A stretch of DNA of 64,000 bases from Kosakonia quasisacchari (GTDB taxonomy: Bacteria; Pseudomonadota; Gammaproteobacteria; Enterobacterales; Enterobacteriaceae): the NCBI RefSeq assembly GCF_004331415.1, contig NZ_SJOP01000006.1, positions 124,001 to 188,000 on the forward strand. The letters run 5' to 3'. Below the pieces are notes generated by a model. That model was not told where the DNA came from. It searched no databases and saw nothing but the letters and a program-made list of their open reading frames with translations. This document shows positions 46,996 to 57,854 of this stretch, piece by piece. The position numbers and the translations under genes were made by a program. Within the stretch, counting starts at the first letter, position 1. Each line of letters begins with the position of its first letter.

Positions 46996-48228
46996 TTAGA
47001 ACAGCAGACGGGAACGAATGGTGCCCGGAATCGCTTTCATGCTCTGCAACGCTTTCTGCGCCACATCTTCATCCGCTTCAATATCAATAACCACATAACC
47101 CATATACGGCGTGGTTTGCAGGTACTGCGCGGCAATGTTGATATTCTGACTGGCGAAAATTTGGTTGAGTGCAGTCAGAACGCCAGGGCGGTTTTCGTGG
47201 ATATGCAGCAAACGACGGCCACCGTGCAGCGGCAAAGAGACTTCCGGGAAGTTCACCGCAGAAAGCGTCGAACCGTTGTCGGAGTACTTGATCAGTTTAC
47301 CGGCCACTTCCAGACCGATGTTTTCCTGCGCTTCCTGCGTGGAACCACCAATGTGCGGCGTCAGCAGGACGTTATCGAATTCACACAGCGGGGAGTTAAA
47401 CGGGTCGCTGTTGGTCGCTGGTTCAGTCGGGAACACGTCGATTGCCGCGCCCGCCAAATGTTTACGCTTCAGCGCATCACACAGTGCCGGAATATCCACC
47501 ACCGTACCGCGAGCGGCATTGATCAGTAATGCGCCCGGCTTCATCAGCGCCAGCTCTTCTGGCCCGATCATATCTTTTGTAGAAGCGTTTTCTGGCACAT
47601 GCAGGCTCACCACATCGCTCATATTCAGCAAGTCGGAGAGATGTTGCACCTGAGTTGCATTGCCGAGTGGCAATTTGCTTTCGATATCATAGAAATAGAC
47701 ATGCATCCCCAGCGATTCCGCCAGAATACCAAGCTGCGTGCCAATATGACCGTAACCGATAATACCGAGTTTTTTACCGCGCGCTTCATATGAGCCAACC
47801 GCCAGCTTATTCCAGATACCACGGTGCGCTTTGGCGTTCGCTTCAGGAATACCGCGCATCAGCAACAGCAGTTCGCCAATTACTAACTCCGCCACCGAAC
47901 GGGTGTTAGAGAACGGCGCGTTGAATACCGGAATGCCACGCTTCGCGGCTGCATCCAGATTCACCTGGTTGGTACCAATACAGAAACAACCGATAGCCAC
48001 CAGCTTTTCCGCCGCAGCGATGATGTCTTCAGTCAGTTGAGTACGGGATCGCAGGCCAATAAAGTGGGCATCACGGATAGACTCTTTCAGTTGCTCGCTA
48101 TCCAGCGCGCCTTTGTGAAACTCAATGTTGGTGTAACCCGCAGCGCGAAGGCTATCCAGAGCTTTCTGGTGCACCCCTTCGACGAGCAGAAATTTAATCT
48201 TGTCTTTCTCCAGTGATACCTTTGCCAT
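46996..48228 (-). CDS. serA: D-3-phosphoglycerate dehydrogenase
   Basis: 410 residues, as in E. coli. First step of serine synthesis. NAD loop: GIIGYGHIGTQLGILAESLG; catalytic His in LLTPHIGGSTQEAQENIG; and a C-terminal ACT domain (LHIHENRPGVLTALNQIFA) that binds L-serine for feedback inhibition. The gene converges on fau. In E. coli serA is activated by Lrp; the 266-bp upstream gap is AT-rich in part. Confidence 0.97.
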   Translation of the reverse strand: MAKVSLEKDKIKFLLVEGVHQKALDSLRAAGYTNIEFHKGALDSEQLKESIRDAHFIGLRSRTQLTEDIIAAAEKLVAIGCFCIGTNQVNLDAAAKRGIPVFNAPFSNTRSVAELVIGELLLLMRGIPEANAKAHRGIWNKLAVGSYEARGKKLGIIGYGHIGTQLGILAESLGMHVYFYDIESKLPLGNATQVQHLSDLLNMSDVVSLHVPENASTKDMIGPEELALMKPGALLINAARGTVVDIPALCDALKRKHLAGAAIDVFPTEPATNSDPFNSPLCEFDNVLLTPHIGGSTQEAQENIGLEVAGKLIKYSDNGSTLSAVNFPEVSLPLHGGRRLLHIHENRPGVLTALNQIFASQNINIAAQYLQTTPYMGYVVIDIEADEDVAQKALQSMKAIPGTIRSRLLF

Positions 48229-48494
48229 TTACCCGACCCTGTTTTGTCTTGACTGTGATGTTGTGCAGATTGCAATCCGCGTTAGTCAACATATCAAAAA
48301 AAACTATCGCAGCAATATGAACGTTTGCGTCGGGCATCTGAAGAAATGTCATACAGCGGGAAATGGCAGAGAAAAATGCTAAGAATGAAGATGCAAGCGG
48401 CAGGTAACGCAAGGCAAGGGCGAAAGCGTGACAGATATCACCAAATTTGCCCATTGCAGATTTTTTACAGGGAGACCAGCGCCTCCCTGTCAGA

Positions 48495-49154
48495 TCATTT
48501 CACGATAGTTTTCACGCCGTCAGCAGTGCCGATCAGCGCCACATCCGCGCCACGGTTAGCAAACAACCCTACAGTCACTACGCCTGGCAACGCATTGATG
48601 CTGTTTTCCAGCGCAATCGGGTCGATGATCTCAAGACCGTAAACGTCCAGGATGACGTTGCCGTTATCCGTTACCACATTTTGCCGGTATTCCGGGCGAC
48701 CGCCCAGCTTGACCAGCTCGCGAGCAACAGCGCTACGCGCCATCGGAATCACTTCCACCGGCAATGGAAACTTGCCGAGGATATCAACCTGCTTGGAGGC
48801 ATCCGCGATGCAGATGAATTTATCCGCCACCGAGGCGATAATTTTTTCACGCGTCAGCGCCGCGCCGCCGCCTTTGATCATCTGCATCTGGCCGTTAATT
48901 TCATCCGCGCCATCCACATAGATGCCCAGACGGTCCACCTCGTTGAGATCGAATACGGTAATGCCAAGGCTTTTCAGTTTCTCGGTGGACGCGTCCGAGC
49001 TGGAAACCGCGCCTTCGATCTGGCCTTTCATGGTGCCCAGCGCGTCAATAAAGTGTGCAGCGGTAGAGCCCGTGCCAACACCCACAATGGTGCCAGGTTC
49101 GACATACTTAAGCGCTGCCCATCCCACTGCTTTTTTGAGTTCATCCTGCGTCAT
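48495..49154 (-). CDS. rpiA: Ribose-5-phosphate isomerase A
   Basis: 219 residues from ATG 49154; an in-frame TTG-type start at 49232 is not needed. Interconverts ribose 5-phosphate and ribulose 5-phosphate. Phosphate loop [26 protein letters not shown], catalytic DGADEING and [11 protein letters not shown]. Same length as E. coli RpiA. It is divergent from argP. It complements tktA, also in the window. Confidence 0.97.
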   Translation of the reverse strand: MTQDELKKAVGWAALKYVEPGTIVGVGTGSTAAHFIDALGTMKGQIEGAVSSSDASTEKLKSLGITVFDLNEVDRLGIYVDGADEINGQMQMIKGGGAALTREKIIASVADKFICIADASKQVDILGKFPLPVEVIPMARSAVARELVKLGGRPEYRQNVVTDNGNVILDVYGLEIIDPIALENSINALPGVVTVGLFANRGADVALIGTADGVKTIVK

Positions 49155-49318
49155 GGTCGTTTGCCTGTGGTGTGAAATTTCAGGCGCATTATAGACCAGC
49201 GTTACCCTAAATGTCCCTGTGACCAGTGTCACATTACGCGACGTCCAATTTCGTCTGTACCGAACAAAAATTTATGTCATAGTGCTGAATACGATTTTTT
49301 CAGGAGAATGCCCGAGCA

Positions 49319-50212
49319 ATGAAACGTCCGGACTACAGAACATTACAGGCGCTTGATGCGGTTATTCGTGAGCGCGGATTTGAACGTGCCGCACAAAAGC
49401 TGTGTATTACCCAGTCCGCCGTGTCGCAGCGCATTAAGCAACTGGAAAATATGTTTGGTCAGCCGCTGCTGGTGCGCACCGTTCCACCTCGCCCCACAGA
49501 GCAGGGGCAAAAACTGCTGGCGTTGCTGCGCCAGGTCGAGCTACTGGAAGAAGAGTGGCTTGGCGACGAACAAACCGGTTCCACGCCGCTGCTGTTATCA
49601 CTGGCGGTCAACGCCGACAGTCTGGCGACCTGGCTGTTGCCGGCATTAGCCCCGGTACTGGCCGACTCGCCGATTCGCCTGAATCTGCAGGTGGAAGACG
49701 AAACCCGCACTCAGGAGCGTTTGCGTCGCGGTGAAGTGGTTGGCGCAGTGAGTATTCAGCCGCAGGCGCTGCCGAGTTGCCTGGTCGACCAACTCGGTGC
49801 GCTGGATTATCTGTTTGTCGGTTCGAAAGCGTTTGCTGACCGCTATTTCCCGAATGGCGTTACCCGCTCCGCACTGCTAAAAGCACCGGCGGTTGCGTTT
49901 GATCATCTCGATGATATGCATCAGGCGTTTTTACAGCAGTATTTCGATTTACCGCCGGGCAGCGTGCCTTGCCATATCGTCAACTCTTCCGAAGCGTTTG
50001 TACAACTGGCGCGCCAGGGTACGACCTGTTGCATGATCCCACATCTGCAAATTGAAAAAGAGCTGAACAGCGGCGATCTGATCGATCTCACACCCGGTTT
50101 ACTACAGCGCCGGATGCTGTATTGGCACCGTTTTGCGCCGGAAAGCCGGATGATGCGCAACGTCACGGACGCGTTGCTGGAATATGGGCATCGGGTGTTA
50201 AGGCAGGATTAA
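49319..50212 (+). CDS. argP: LysR-type regulator ArgP (IciA)
   Basis: 297 residues. N-terminal helix-turn-helix with [20 protein letters not shown] near residues 20-40, then a periplasmic-binding-like effector domain. In E. coli ArgP binds arginine and lysine and controls argO, lysine genes and others. The argO promoter lies about 1.5 kb to the right, and yggE separates the two as in E. coli. Start ATG 49319 with AGGAG upstream. Confidence 0.96.
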   Translation: MKRPDYRTLQALDAVIRERGFERAAQKLCITQSAVSQRIKQLENMFGQPLLVRTVPPRPTEQGQKLLALLRQVELLEEEWLGDEQTGSTPLLLSLAVNADSLATWLLPALAPVLADSPIRLNLQVEDETRTQERLRRGEVVGAVSIQPQALPSCLVDQLGALDYLFVGSKAFADRYFPNGVTRSALLKAPAVAFDHLDDMHQAFLQQYFDLPPGSVPCHIVNSSEAFVQLARQGTTCCMIPHLQIEKELNSGDLIDLTPGLLQRRMLYWHRFAPESRMMRNVTDALLEYGHRVLRQD

Positions 50213-50217
50213 GAAAA

Positions 50218-50244
50218 CGCCCTCTTCCCGGCCGGGAGAGGGCG
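50218..50244. terminator. Terminator between argP and yggE
   Basis: CGCCCTCT-t-CCCGG pairs with CCGGG-AGAGGGCG, a stem with one bulge, between convergent genes. An A run flanks the left side, giving T on the minus strand. Confidence 0.65.
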
Positions 50245-50251
50245 AAAAGCA

Positions 50252-50995
50252 TTACTTCGCCGGTGCCGCTGTCTGCGGCTGGCTCTGAGTCGGTTCCAGT
50301 TGGAACACGACATCTACCTGATCAGCAAACTGAATCGACGGTTGCTCATAGGTTTCCTGTGCGGAAGCGGCTTCTGGCGCATCCGCTTTCATCATGCGGA
50401 CCATCGGGCTCGGCTGATAGTTGGAAACATGGTAGCGCACGCTGTAGATTGGGCCGAGTTTGGCATTGAAACCGGCTGCCAGTTGCTGAGCTTGACGCGT
50501 CGCATCATCAATGGCCGCTTTACGCGCTTTATCTTTAAAGGTTTCCGGTTGCGCAACGCCCAGCGATACAGAACGAATTTCGTTCAGCCCCGCTTTCAGC
50601 GCGCCATCCAGCAATGAATTAAGTTTATCCAACTCACGCAGCGTAACTTCCACAGTACGCACTGCGCGGTAGCCTTTCAGGATGCTTTTGCCGTTCTGGT
50701 AGTCATAGTCAGGTTGCGTGCGTAAGTTCGCAGAATTAATGTCTTTCCGGGCAATGCCATTTTGCTCAAGAAAGCTAAGGTATTGCGCAACACGGTCATC
50801 GGCCTGTTTTTTGGCTGAGGCAGCGTCTTTCGCGGCGACATTGACCTCAATCGCCAGCGTGGCGATGTCCGGGGTCGCGTCCACGCTTGCCGTACCCGAG
50901 GTGACAATATGCGGACCGTCCGGCAATTCGCTCGCCTGTACCGCCATCGCGCTGAAACCGACCATTGCCGCCAGGGCCATCACTTTAAATTTCAC
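50252..50995 (-). CDS. yggE: YggE, periplasmic SIMPL-domain protein
   Basis: 247 residues. The signal peptide (MALAAMVGFSAMAVQA) ends after about 22 residues. The SIMPL domain (DUF541) covers most of the rest: VTSGTASVDATPDIATLAI, and an ANLRTQPDYDYQNGKSILKG strand. E. coli YggE is linked to protection from oxidative stress; its mechanism is unknown. Convergent with argP. Confidence 0.94.
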   Translation of the reverse strand: MKFKVMALAAMVGFSAMAVQASELPDGPHIVTSGTASVDATPDIATLAIEVNVAAKDAASAKKQADDRVAQYLSFLEQNGIARKDINSANLRTQPDYDYQNGKSILKGYRAVRTVEVTLRELDKLNSLLDGALKAGLNEIRSVSLGVAQPETFKDKARKAAIDDATRQAQQLAAGFNAKLGPIYSVRYHVSNYQPSPMVRMMKADAPEAASAQETYEQPSIQFADQVDVVFQLEPTQSQPQTAAPAK

Positions 50996-51090
50996 AGTTG
51001 CTCCTCCATGGTGCTTTTGTTACGCCCAGAATTGCAGGACGCCTGGCAGCAAGCTTAGCGGCTAAGCGTGAATTGTCCATCGGACTTACC

Positions 51091-51726
51091 TTAACTGAAT
51101 AATCCCTGCATATGGCGCACACCTTCTCGCGCCAACTGGAAAGCGATAAACCACATCACCACCCCCACCAGGGTGTTAATCACCCGCTGCGCTTGCGCCG
51201 TGCGCAAACGCGGCGCAAGCCAGGCAGCAAGTAAAGCAAGGCTGAAAAACCACAGGAAGGAGGCGCTCACCGTGCCCAGTGCAAACCAGCGTTTTGGCTC
51301 CGCATCAAGCTGACCACCCAGGCTGCCAAGCACCACAAACGTATCGAGGTAAACGTGGGGATTCAACCAGGTAACCGCCAGCATCGTGGCGACTATCCGC
51401 CAACGCCCTTGCCGCAATGCTTCAGCAGTCGCCAGTTCAATGTTGCTCCCGAACGCCGTTTTCAGTGCGCCAAAGCCGTACCACAGTAGAAACACCACGC
51501 CGCCCCAGGTCACCAGCGCCATCAGCCACGGCGACTGCATCAGCAATGCGCTCCCGCCGAAGATGCCCGCGCAAATCAGTAATACGTCACTGAGCGTACA
51601 AAGAGCCGCGGTCATGATGTGGTACTGCCTGCGGATGCCCTGATTCATGACAAAGGCATTTTGTGGCCCAAGCGGCAGGATCAACGCAGCCCCAAGCATA
51701 AGGCCTTGAAAATAATAAGATAGCAC
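51091..51726 (-). CDS. argO: Arginine exporter ArgO
   Basis: 211 residues of the LysE/ArgO family, five to six membrane helices. The N-terminal signature [20 protein letters not shown] is present, followed by [15 protein letters not shown] with the conserved Asp. It exports arginine when intracellular levels are high. In E. coli it is activated by ArgP, whose gene is nearby. Start ATG 51726. Confidence 0.95.
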   Translation of the reverse strand: MLSYYFQGLMLGAALILPLGPQNAFVMNQGIRRQYHIMTAALCTLSDVLLICAGIFGGSALLMQSPWLMALVTWGGVVFLLWYGFGALKTAFGSNIELATAEALRQGRWRIVATMLAVTWLNPHVYLDTFVVLGSLGGQLDAEPKRWFALGTVSASFLWFFSLALLAAWLAPRLRTAQAQRVINTLVGVVMWFIAFQLAREGVRHMQGLFS

Positions 51727-51864
51727 GTAGTGATTCCGTCAGAGTTGTTGCGAGCGCTGACTATAGCGCGGGATGATCATTAGATGAAATGGATAATACT
51801 AATCACTAATAAGCACTTCTAATAGCGAAGAGCACAAATAAGGCCGGAACCCCGGCCTTGATGT

Positions 51865-52725
51865 TTACTGTTCTGTGGAATTTTTCACGCGTTTGAAATT
51901 CACATCCATTTGTGGGTACGGGAAACTGATACCATTTTCGTCAAAACGGCGTTTGATAAGCTCCAGCACATCCCAATAAACGTTTTGCAGATCGCTGCTC
52001 TTGCTCCAGACGCGTACCACAAAATTAATCGATGAAGGCCCCAATTCATTGAGGCGTACCGTCATTTCACGATCTTTGATAATGCGTTCGTCAGCCTGAA
52101 TAATTTCAGTCAGGATGCGTTTCACCTCATCAATATCAGAATCATACGCCACGCCAATGATGAACTCGTTGCGCCGCACCGGTTCGCGGGAGAAGTTAAC
52201 GATATTCCCGGCGATAATTTTGCCGTTCGGAATAACCACAATACGCCCATCGACAGTGCGCATGGTGGTGGAGAAAATCTGCACCTGCAATACCGTACCG
52301 GCCACGCCACCCAGATCGACATACTCGCCAGAGCGGAACGGACGGAAAGTCACCAGCAGCACACCAGCAGCGAGGTTAGAGAGCGAACCTTGCAGCGCCA
52401 GACCGATAGCCAGACCGGCGGCACCAAGAACCGCGATCACCGAGGCGGTTTGCACACCAACGCGCCCCAGAGCGGCAATCAAGGTAAACGCGATAATAGC
52501 GTAGCGCACCAGTGCGGAAAGAAAATCCGCCACCGTGGCATCAATGTGTCGCGCCACCATCAGTCGGTTGACGGTATTCGAGACAATGCGTGCCACAATC
52601 ATCCCGACAATGATAATGGCGATAGCCGCCACGATATTAACGACATAGCTCAACAACAGCGCCTGGTTGTTCACCAGCCACGAACCTGCATCGTTGATGC
52701 TGTCGACAACGTTAAGATCTTCCAT
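51865..52725 (-). CDS. mscS: Small-conductance mechanosensitive channel MscS
   Basis: 286 residues from ATG 52725, family length. Three membrane helices: the first two near residues 25-85, and the pore helix TM3 with [20 protein letters not shown], whose Gly/Ala pattern is typical. The cytoplasmic vestibule follows ([39 protein letters not shown]). The channel opens under membrane tension and releases solutes upon hypo-osmotic shock. It is downstream of fbaA behind a terminator. Confidence 0.97.
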   Translation of the reverse strand: MEDLNVVDSINDAGSWLVNNQALLLSYVVNIVAAIAIIIVGMIVARIVSNTVNRLMVARHIDATVADFLSALVRYAIIAFTLIAALGRVGVQTASVIAVLGAAGLAIGLALQGSLSNLAAGVLLVTFRPFRSGEYVDLGGVAGTVLQVQIFSTTMRTVDGRIVVIPNGKIIAGNIVNFSREPVRRNEFIIGVAYDSDIDEVKRILTEIIQADERIIKDREMTVRLNELGPSSINFVVRVWSKSSDLQNVYWDVLELIKRRFDENGISFPYPQMDVNFKRVKNSTEQ

Positions 52726-52864
52726 TCGTGCTTCCTTATGTTGTTCCAAAACGGGAAAACCACCCCTTCCAGCAAGGAGATATTCCTAAAGGGTAAGCAT
52801 AAAGCCGCCATTTCGCCAAGTTGATCACATTTTGTGTTCGCAGGCATTCTATTGAATTCGCAAT

Positions 52865-52893
52865 AAAAAAGGCCCGCAAAATGCGGGCCTTTT
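52865..52893 (-). terminator. Terminator after fbaA
   Basis: GGCCCGCA / TGCGGGCC stem with a 4-base loop, followed on the minus strand by a T run. It ends the fbaA transcript before mscS. Confidence 0.93.
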
Positions 52894-52912
52894 CAGACAG
52901 AAGCAGTGCAAA

Positions 52913-53992
52913 TTACAGAACGTCTACCGCGTTCAGTTCTTTGAAAGCCTGTTCCAGACGAGTCACCATGCTGGACTGCGCTGCACGCAGCCATACACGC
53001 GGATCGTAGTATTTTTTGTTCGGCTGGTCTGCGCCTTTCGGGTTGCCCAGTTGGCCCTGCAGGTAGCCTTCGTTTTCTTTGTAATACTTCAGAATACCTT
53101 CCCAGGTTGCCCACTGGGTGTCGGTATCGATGTTCATTTTGATAACGCCATAGCTTACGGAGTCTTTGATTTCCTGTGCGGAAGAACCGGAACCACCGTG
53201 GAATACGAAGTTCAGGCTGTTGTGCGGCAGGTTATGTTTTTTGGAAACATATTCCTGAGAATCGCGCAGGATAGTCGGGGTCAGTTTCACGTTACCCGGT
53301 TTGTACACGCCGTGTACGTTACCGAAGGAAGCGGCGATGGTGAAACGCGGGCTGATTTTGTTCAGCTCGGTGTACGCGTAATCAACGTCTTCCGGCTGGG
53401 TGTACAGTGCAGACGCGTCCATGTGGCTGTTGTCTACGCCGTCTTCTTCACCACCGGTGCAACCCAGTTCGATTTCCAGCGTCATGCCCATTTTGGCCAT
53501 ACGCGCCAGGTATTTGGAGCTGATCGCGATGTTCTCTTCCAGAGACTCTTCAGACAGGTCAATCATGTGAGAAGAGAACAGCGGTTTACCGGTAGCGGCG
53601 AAGTGTTTTTCACCCGCATCCAGCAGGCCGTCGATCCACGGCAGCAGTTTTTTAGCGCAGTGGTCAGTGTGCAGAATAACCGGCACACCGTAGTGCTCAG
53701 CCATCTGGTGAACGTGATGCGCACCAGAGATAGCACCCAGAATTGCCGCGCCCTGCGGAACGTCGGTTTTCACACCTTTACCCGCGATGAACGCTGCGCC
53801 ACCGTTAGAGAACTGAACGATAACAGGCGCTTTAACTTTCGCTGCAGCTTCCAGAACGGCGTTGATGGAGTCAGTACCCACGCAGTTAACCGCAGGCAGA
53901 GCGAAGTTGTTTTCTTTAGCTACCTGGAACACTTTCTGAACGTCATCACCAGTGATCACGCCAGGTTTTACGAAATCAAAAATTTTAGACAT
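52913..53992 (-). CDS. fbaA: Fructose-bisphosphate aldolase, class II
   Basis: 359 residues from ATG 53992, as in E. coli. Splits fructose 1,6-bisphosphate into DHAP and glyceraldehyde 3-phosphate with Zn. The zinc His is in VILHTDHCAKKLLPWIDG; a second zinc site His and phosphate binding lie in FVFHGGSGSSAQEIKDSV. The C-terminus ends ELNAVDVL. It is downstream of pgk in the epd-pgk-fbaA order, 215 bp after it, with a repeat in that gap. Confidence 0.97.
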   Translation of the reverse strand: MSKIFDFVKPGVITGDDVQKVFQVAKENNFALPAVNCVGTDSINAVLEAAAKVKAPVIVQFSNGGAAFIAGKGVKTDVPQGAAILGAISGAHHVHQMAEHYGVPVILHTDHCAKKLLPWIDGLLDAGEKHFAATGKPLFSSHMIDLSEESLEENIAISSKYLARMAKMGMTLEIELGCTGGEEDGVDNSHMDASALYTQPEDVDYAYTELNKISPRFTIAASFGNVHGVYKPGNVKLTPTILRDSQEYVSKKHNLPHNSLNFVFHGGSGSSAQEIKDSVSYGVIKMNIDTDTQWATWEGILKYYKENEGYLQGQLGNPKGADQPNKKYYDPRVWLRAAQSSMVTRLEQAFKELNAVDVL

Positions 53993-54024
53993 GTTACGTA
54001 GTCCTGTATCTTCGGCCGTTGTAC

Positions 54025-54136
54025 ACATCATCCTTCAAGCTGACTCGGCGCTGGCTGCCTTCGCTTACATCAGAGACTTATTTTAGTCAGTTCCTGATGA
54101 TTCACTCCGTTGCCGCCTTGATGCAACTTGAATGAT
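54025..54136. repeat. Imperfect palindromic enterobacterial intergenic repeat, copy B
   Basis: About 110 bp between pgk and fbaA. The ends form CATCCTTCAAGCTG and CAACTTGAATGAT inverted repeats. Aligned in reverse to 39190-39315, several blocks match (CTGGCTGCCTTCGCT; CCGTTGCCGCCTT), so the two are diverged copies of one element in opposite orientation. Confidence 0.65.
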
Positions 54137-54180
54137 TTTGTGTAGAGAATTAAAGCGAGCCCGAAAGCGCGCTGAAAACA

Positions 54181-54198
54181 GGGCAGGTTTCCCTGCCC
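54181..54198 (-). terminator. Hairpin after pgk
   Basis: GGGCAGG / CCTGCCC stem just after the pgk stop codon, with a TGTTTTC tract following on the minus strand. Confidence 0.7.
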
Positions 54199-54207
54199 TT
54201 GAATGTC

Positions 54208-55371
54208 TTACTTCTTAGCGCGCTCTTCGAGCATGGCTACTGCCGGCAGTACTTTGCCTTCCACAAATTCGAGGAACGCGCCACCGCCAGTGGAGATGTA
54301 GGAAATCTTGTCAGAGATACCAAACAGGTCAATCGCCGCCAGAGTGTCGCCGCCGCCTGCGATGGAGAACGCGTCGCTGTCGGCAATCGCGTTAGCCACA
54401 ATTTCGGTACCTTTACGGAAGTTCGGGAATTCAAACACGCCAACCGGACCGTTCCACAAAATAGTTTTGGCGTTTTTCAGGATTTCAGCCAGTTTTTGTG
54501 CAGAAACGTCGCCCAGATCCAGAATTTGCTCATCATCTTTGATGTCAGAAACAGATTTCAGGGTCGCGGTTGCGGTTTCAGAGAACTCTGTCGCAACGCG
54601 AACATCTGTCGGGACCGGGATATCGCAAGTAGTGAGCAGGCGTTTGGCTTCATCAACCAGGTCGGCTTCGTACAGGGATTTACCAACGTTATGGCCTTGA
54701 GCAGCAACGAAGGTGTTCGCAATGCCGCCGCCAACAATCAGCTGGTCAGCGATTTTTGACAGAGAATCCAGAACGGTCAGTTTAGTGGAAACTTTAGAGC
54801 CACCAACGATGGCAACCATCGGACGAGCCGGTTCTTTCAGCGCTTTACCCAGTGCTTCCAGTTCGTCTGCCAGCAGCGGGCCTGCGCAAGCAACATCAGC
54901 AAATTTACCGATACCATGCGTAGACGCCTGCGCGCGGTGCGCAGTACCAAATGCGTCCATCACGAACACATCGCACAGTGCAGCGTATTTTTTAGACAGT
55001 GCTTCGTCGTCTTTCTTTTCACCTTTGTTAAAGCGAACGTTTTCCAGAACGACCAGTTCACCTGCGGCAACTTCAACGCCGTCCAGGTAATCTTTAACCA
55101 GGCGAACCGGGTTGGACAGTTTGTCTTTCAGATAGTTAACAACCGGCAGCAGAGAGAATTCTTCGTTGTACTCGCCTTCGGTCGGACGACCCAAGTGGGA
55201 AGTCACCATCACTTTCGCACCCTGCTTCAGCGCCAGTTCAATGGTCGGCAGAGAAGCACGAATACGCGCGTCGCTGGTCACTTTGCCATCTTTAACCGGC
55301 ACGTTCAGATCAGCACGGATGAAAACGCGTTTACCAGCCAGATCCAGATCGGTCATCTTAATTACAGACAT
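54208..55371 (-). CDS. pgk: Phosphoglycerate kinase
   Basis: 387 residues from ATG 55371. Transfers phosphate between 1,3-bisphosphoglycerate and ATP. Motifs: [34 protein letters not shown]-binding [11 protein letters not shown] and [18 protein letters not shown], and a C-terminal [15 protein letters not shown]. Between epd and fbaA, as in E. coli. Confidence 0.97.
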   Translation of the reverse strand: MSVIKMTDLDLAGKRVFIRADLNVPVKDGKVTSDARIRASLPTIELALKQGAKVMVTSHLGRPTEGEYNEEFSLLPVVNYLKDKLSNPVRLVKDYLDGVEVAAGELVVLENVRFNKGEKKDDEALSKKYAALCDVFVMDAFGTAHRAQASTHGIGKFADVACAGPLLADELEALGKALKEPARPMVAIVGGSKVSTKLTVLDSLSKIADQLIVGGGIANTFVAAQGHNVGKSLYEADLVDEAKRLLTTCDIPVPTDVRVATEFSETATATLKSVSDIKDDEQILDLGDVSAQKLAEILKNAKTILWNGPVGVFEFPNFRKGTEIVANAIADSDAFSIAGGGDTLAAIDLFGISDKISYISTGGGAFLEFVEGKVLPAVAMLEERAKK

Positions 55372-55419
55372 GGTGAATCCTCTCAATGATTCTTAAAGTT
55401 TTGCGAGCGCTGTTGCGCC

Positions 55420-56439
55420 CTACCTGAAACCAATAGCCGCCATTGCTAACGTCGTGTCGAGCATTCGGTTAGCAAAGCCCCATTCGTTATCGCACCATAC
55501 CAGGGTTTTAATCAGGTGCGCGCCACTGACCCGTGTCTGCGTGCCATCAACAATGGCACTGTGCGGATCGTGGTTAAAATCGGTTGAAACCAACGGTAAT
55601 TCCGTATAATCAACTATACCATGAAATGTTCCCTGCGCTGCTTTTTGCAGCAACACATTGACTTCACTGGCTTTTACCGGTTTCTTCACCGTTACACTCA
55701 GATCGATAGCGGTGACATTAATCGTCGGCACGCGTACCGCTATCGCTTCAAATCTGTCATTAAACTGCGGGAAAATTCTCGAGATGCCTGCCGCCAGTTT
55801 TGTATCCACCGGGATGATGGACTGACTGGCTGCGCGCGTACGCCGCAAATCGGGATGATAGGCGTCAATCACTTGCTGGTCGTGCATCGCTGAGTGAATC
55901 GTTGTCACGGTTCCTGACTCAATGCCATACGCATCGTCGAGTAGTTTTATGACCGGAATAATACAGTTCGTCGTACAGGACGCGTTAGAAACCAGCAAGT
56001 CGTCGGCTCGCAGCGTGTTTTGGTTAACGCCGAAAACAATCGTTGCATCAAGATCGTGGCTACCAGGATGGGAAAAGAGCACTTTTTTCGCGCCCGCCGC
56101 CAGATGTGCCGCGCCATCGTCACGGTTGCCGTACACGCCTGTACAGTCGAGTACCACATCCACGCCCAACTCGCGCCAGGGCAGCGTGTCAATAGCACGC
56201 TCATGCAGGATGCGAATAACATCGTCGCCGACAATCAGCTGTTCACGTTCATGGCGAACATCCCATGCGAAACGCCCATGGCTGGTGTCATATTTCAACA
56301 AATGCGCCATGCCAACGGCATCGGCCAGTTCGTTGATTGCCACCACGGTGATTTCCGCCCGACGCCCGGATTCATACAAAGCACGAACCACGTTGCGTCC
56401 AATGCGACCGAAACCATTAATCGCTATGCGTACGGTCAT
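55420..56439 (-). CDS. epd: D-erythrose-4-phosphate dehydrogenase
   Basis: 339 residues of the GAPDH family. Oxidises erythrose 4-phosphate in pyridoxal phosphate synthesis. NAD-binding start [20 protein letters not shown]; catalytic Cys in [19 protein letters not shown]. Length and position upstream of pgk match E. coli Epd (GapB). The next gene upstream is antirepressor-like rather than yggC. Confidence 0.96.
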   Translation of the reverse strand: MTVRIAINGFGRIGRNVVRALYESGRRAEITVVAINELADAVGMAHLLKYDTSHGRFAWDVRHEREQLIVGDDVIRILHERAIDTLPWRELGVDVVLDCTGVYGNRDDGAAHLAAGAKKVLFSHPGSHDLDATIVFGVNQNTLRADDLLVSNASCTTNCIIPVIKLLDDAYGIESGTVTTIHSAMHDQQVIDAYHPDLRRTRAASQSIIPVDTKLAAGISRIFPQFNDRFEAIAVRVPTINVTAIDLSVTVKKPVKASEVNVLLQKAAQGTFHGIVDYTELPLVSTDFNHDPHSAIVDGTQTRVSGAHLIKTLVWCDNEWGFANRMLDTTLAMAAIGFR

Positions 56440-56793
56440 AACTCTCCTGCAAGGCTAGCCAGCCTGAAGTGGATGACAGAGTAATCCAGCAACCACAGAA
56501 GGGGAATCCTCGCCTGCTTAAACTGCGTCTGTTTGATTATTTGTCGAACATTTAGTCGACTGAAACGCTTCAGCTAGAATAAGCGAAACCTGGAATAAAA
56601 GGAATGATTGTCCAGACGGTTTCGCCAGTAATCTGACCTGCATCACATTTTCATTGGAATAATTGGTGCACACAGAGGGTTCGTTCGTGAGACTGAGAAT
56701 TTACAAAAGGGGGAAACAAGCGCAACAAAGCATCCCTGCGTGATGTGTTGATTGAGGAAGGTTGATTCCGGCAAAGCACTTTAATGATGATGA
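56440..56793. other. Promoter-bearing gap upstream of epd
   Basis: About 350 bp holding the epd promoter. I see no gene, no strong hairpin and no repeat. An AT-rich block at 56520-56590 fits a promoter region, but no boxes are assigned. Confidence 0.4.
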
Positions 56794-57543
56794 TTAAAAC
56801 CAGCTACGTTCCGGCGTGATGGCTTCGGTACGCTCTGCGCGCGGCATCTCCACCGGCAGCGAAGAGAGCTGTTTAGCCCACAAATCAGCAACCCATTTTA
56901 CACCCTTAGCGGTGAAACGCGCCTGAGACCAGCTACGCTTGTTTTCCCCTACGCCGCCATGGACGGTAAAGTAGCCCGCATCAATATGGTATTGCGGCGG
57001 CATCAGCGTACCGTCGACGCGCTGCATAATGTTGCGTTCAAGCAAAAAGTTCCGGAACTGAGATTCCTTCACCCGGAGCATCTTACAAAGCTGACGGAAA
57101 CCAAGCGACTCTTCAACCCTGACATACCGGTCAAAGAACTCCGCTTTTGGGGCAGAAAGGGCAAGCAGTGCTTCTGCACGCTGACGCTTTTCATACTGTT
57201 CGGCCCACGCGCGCGCAGCGGCTGCCGGATTAGTAAAATCAGGCAGGCTGATAAGCGTCTCTTTCTCCTGCCAGCGATCGAGCATTTCTGCTGTAAAGCC
57301 CGGCGAGAGGCGTGAAACTGTCAGCAGCGAGTCTCGCTTATTAAGCAAAAACTCCTGTCGCATCTCACCTTCTCGCTCATACATATGCTCATTCACCGGC
57401 TGGGAGAGCCGTTGCGCAGTTTCCAGGCTTTTCACCATCCGTTTCACTTCGGTGTGAGTCAGGCCTGTTAATTTTGCGATTTCGCGGCTGCTGATTGTCA
57501 CCAGAACATGTTGCGAACTGAAATTTTCACCAGGGATTACCAT
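56794..57543 (-). CDS. Phage antirepressor-like DNA-binding protein
   Basis: 249 residues from ATG 57543 behind AAGGAG; an in-frame start at 57600 is possible. The N-terminal 70 residues hold VTISSREIAKLTGLTHTEVK, a Rha/helix-turn-helix-like region. The C-terminal part (about 155-245) matches the phage antirepressor KilAC type: ESLGFRQLCKMLRVKESQFR, NFLLERNIMQRVDG, YFTVHGG and ARFTAKGVKWVADL. In E. coli the epd-tktA gap holds yggC and other genes, and none are seen here, so this is a phage-derived gene resident in the backbone. Its present role is unknown. Confidence 0.8.
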   Translation of the reverse strand: MVIPGENFSSQHVLVTISSREIAKLTGLTHTEVKRMVKSLETAQRLSQPVNEHMYEREGEMRQEFLLNKRDSLLTVSRLSPGFTAEMLDRWQEKETLISLPDFTNPAAAARAWAEQYEKRQRAEALLALSAPKAEFFDRYVRVEESLGFRQLCKMLRVKESQFRNFLLERNIMQRVDGTLMPPQYHIDAGYFTVHGGVGENKRSWSQARFTAKGVKWVADLWAKQLSSLPVEMPRAERTEAITPERSWF

Positions 57544-57816
57544 AGGTTCACTCCTTACACACTCACCTTGGATAATTTGTAGAATTATTATACGACACAC
57601 TGTATAAATATCCAGTATATTTTTTATACATAAATCAACGGCGTATAAGGCGTACTGTGAAGAGAGGGCTAAACGGGTAGTAAGCGGCTGAAGAAACTAA
57701 AGCAGAGGCATGGCTGATTGATGGATTGATATGGAGGGATGACGGTATGTTTAGCGGGCCTGCAAATCTGTAGCTTTAATAAGACATCGATGCCATCTGG
57801 AATGACATGTTTGTGC
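57544..57816. promoter_or_regulatory. Upstream region of the antirepressor-like gene
   Basis: About 270 bp with an AT-rich, partly palindromic stretch at 57585-57632 (repeated TATAAATA/GTATATTTT motifs) that would suit a promoter or self-binding site. No gene is evident. Confidence 0.4.
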
Positions 57817-57846
57817 TGGCCCGGCAGGCATTTCGCCGCCGGGCCA
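57817..57846 (-). terminator. Hairpin after tktA
   Basis: TGGCCCGGC pairs with GCCGGGCCA around a 12-base loop, nine bp after the tktA stop codon. The T run is lacking. Confidence 0.5.
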
Positions 57847-57854
57847 GAGGGGGA

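Noticed and set aside
53051..54001. 316-codon open frame on the plus strand
   Set aside because: Antisense to fbaA, a complete class II aldolase.
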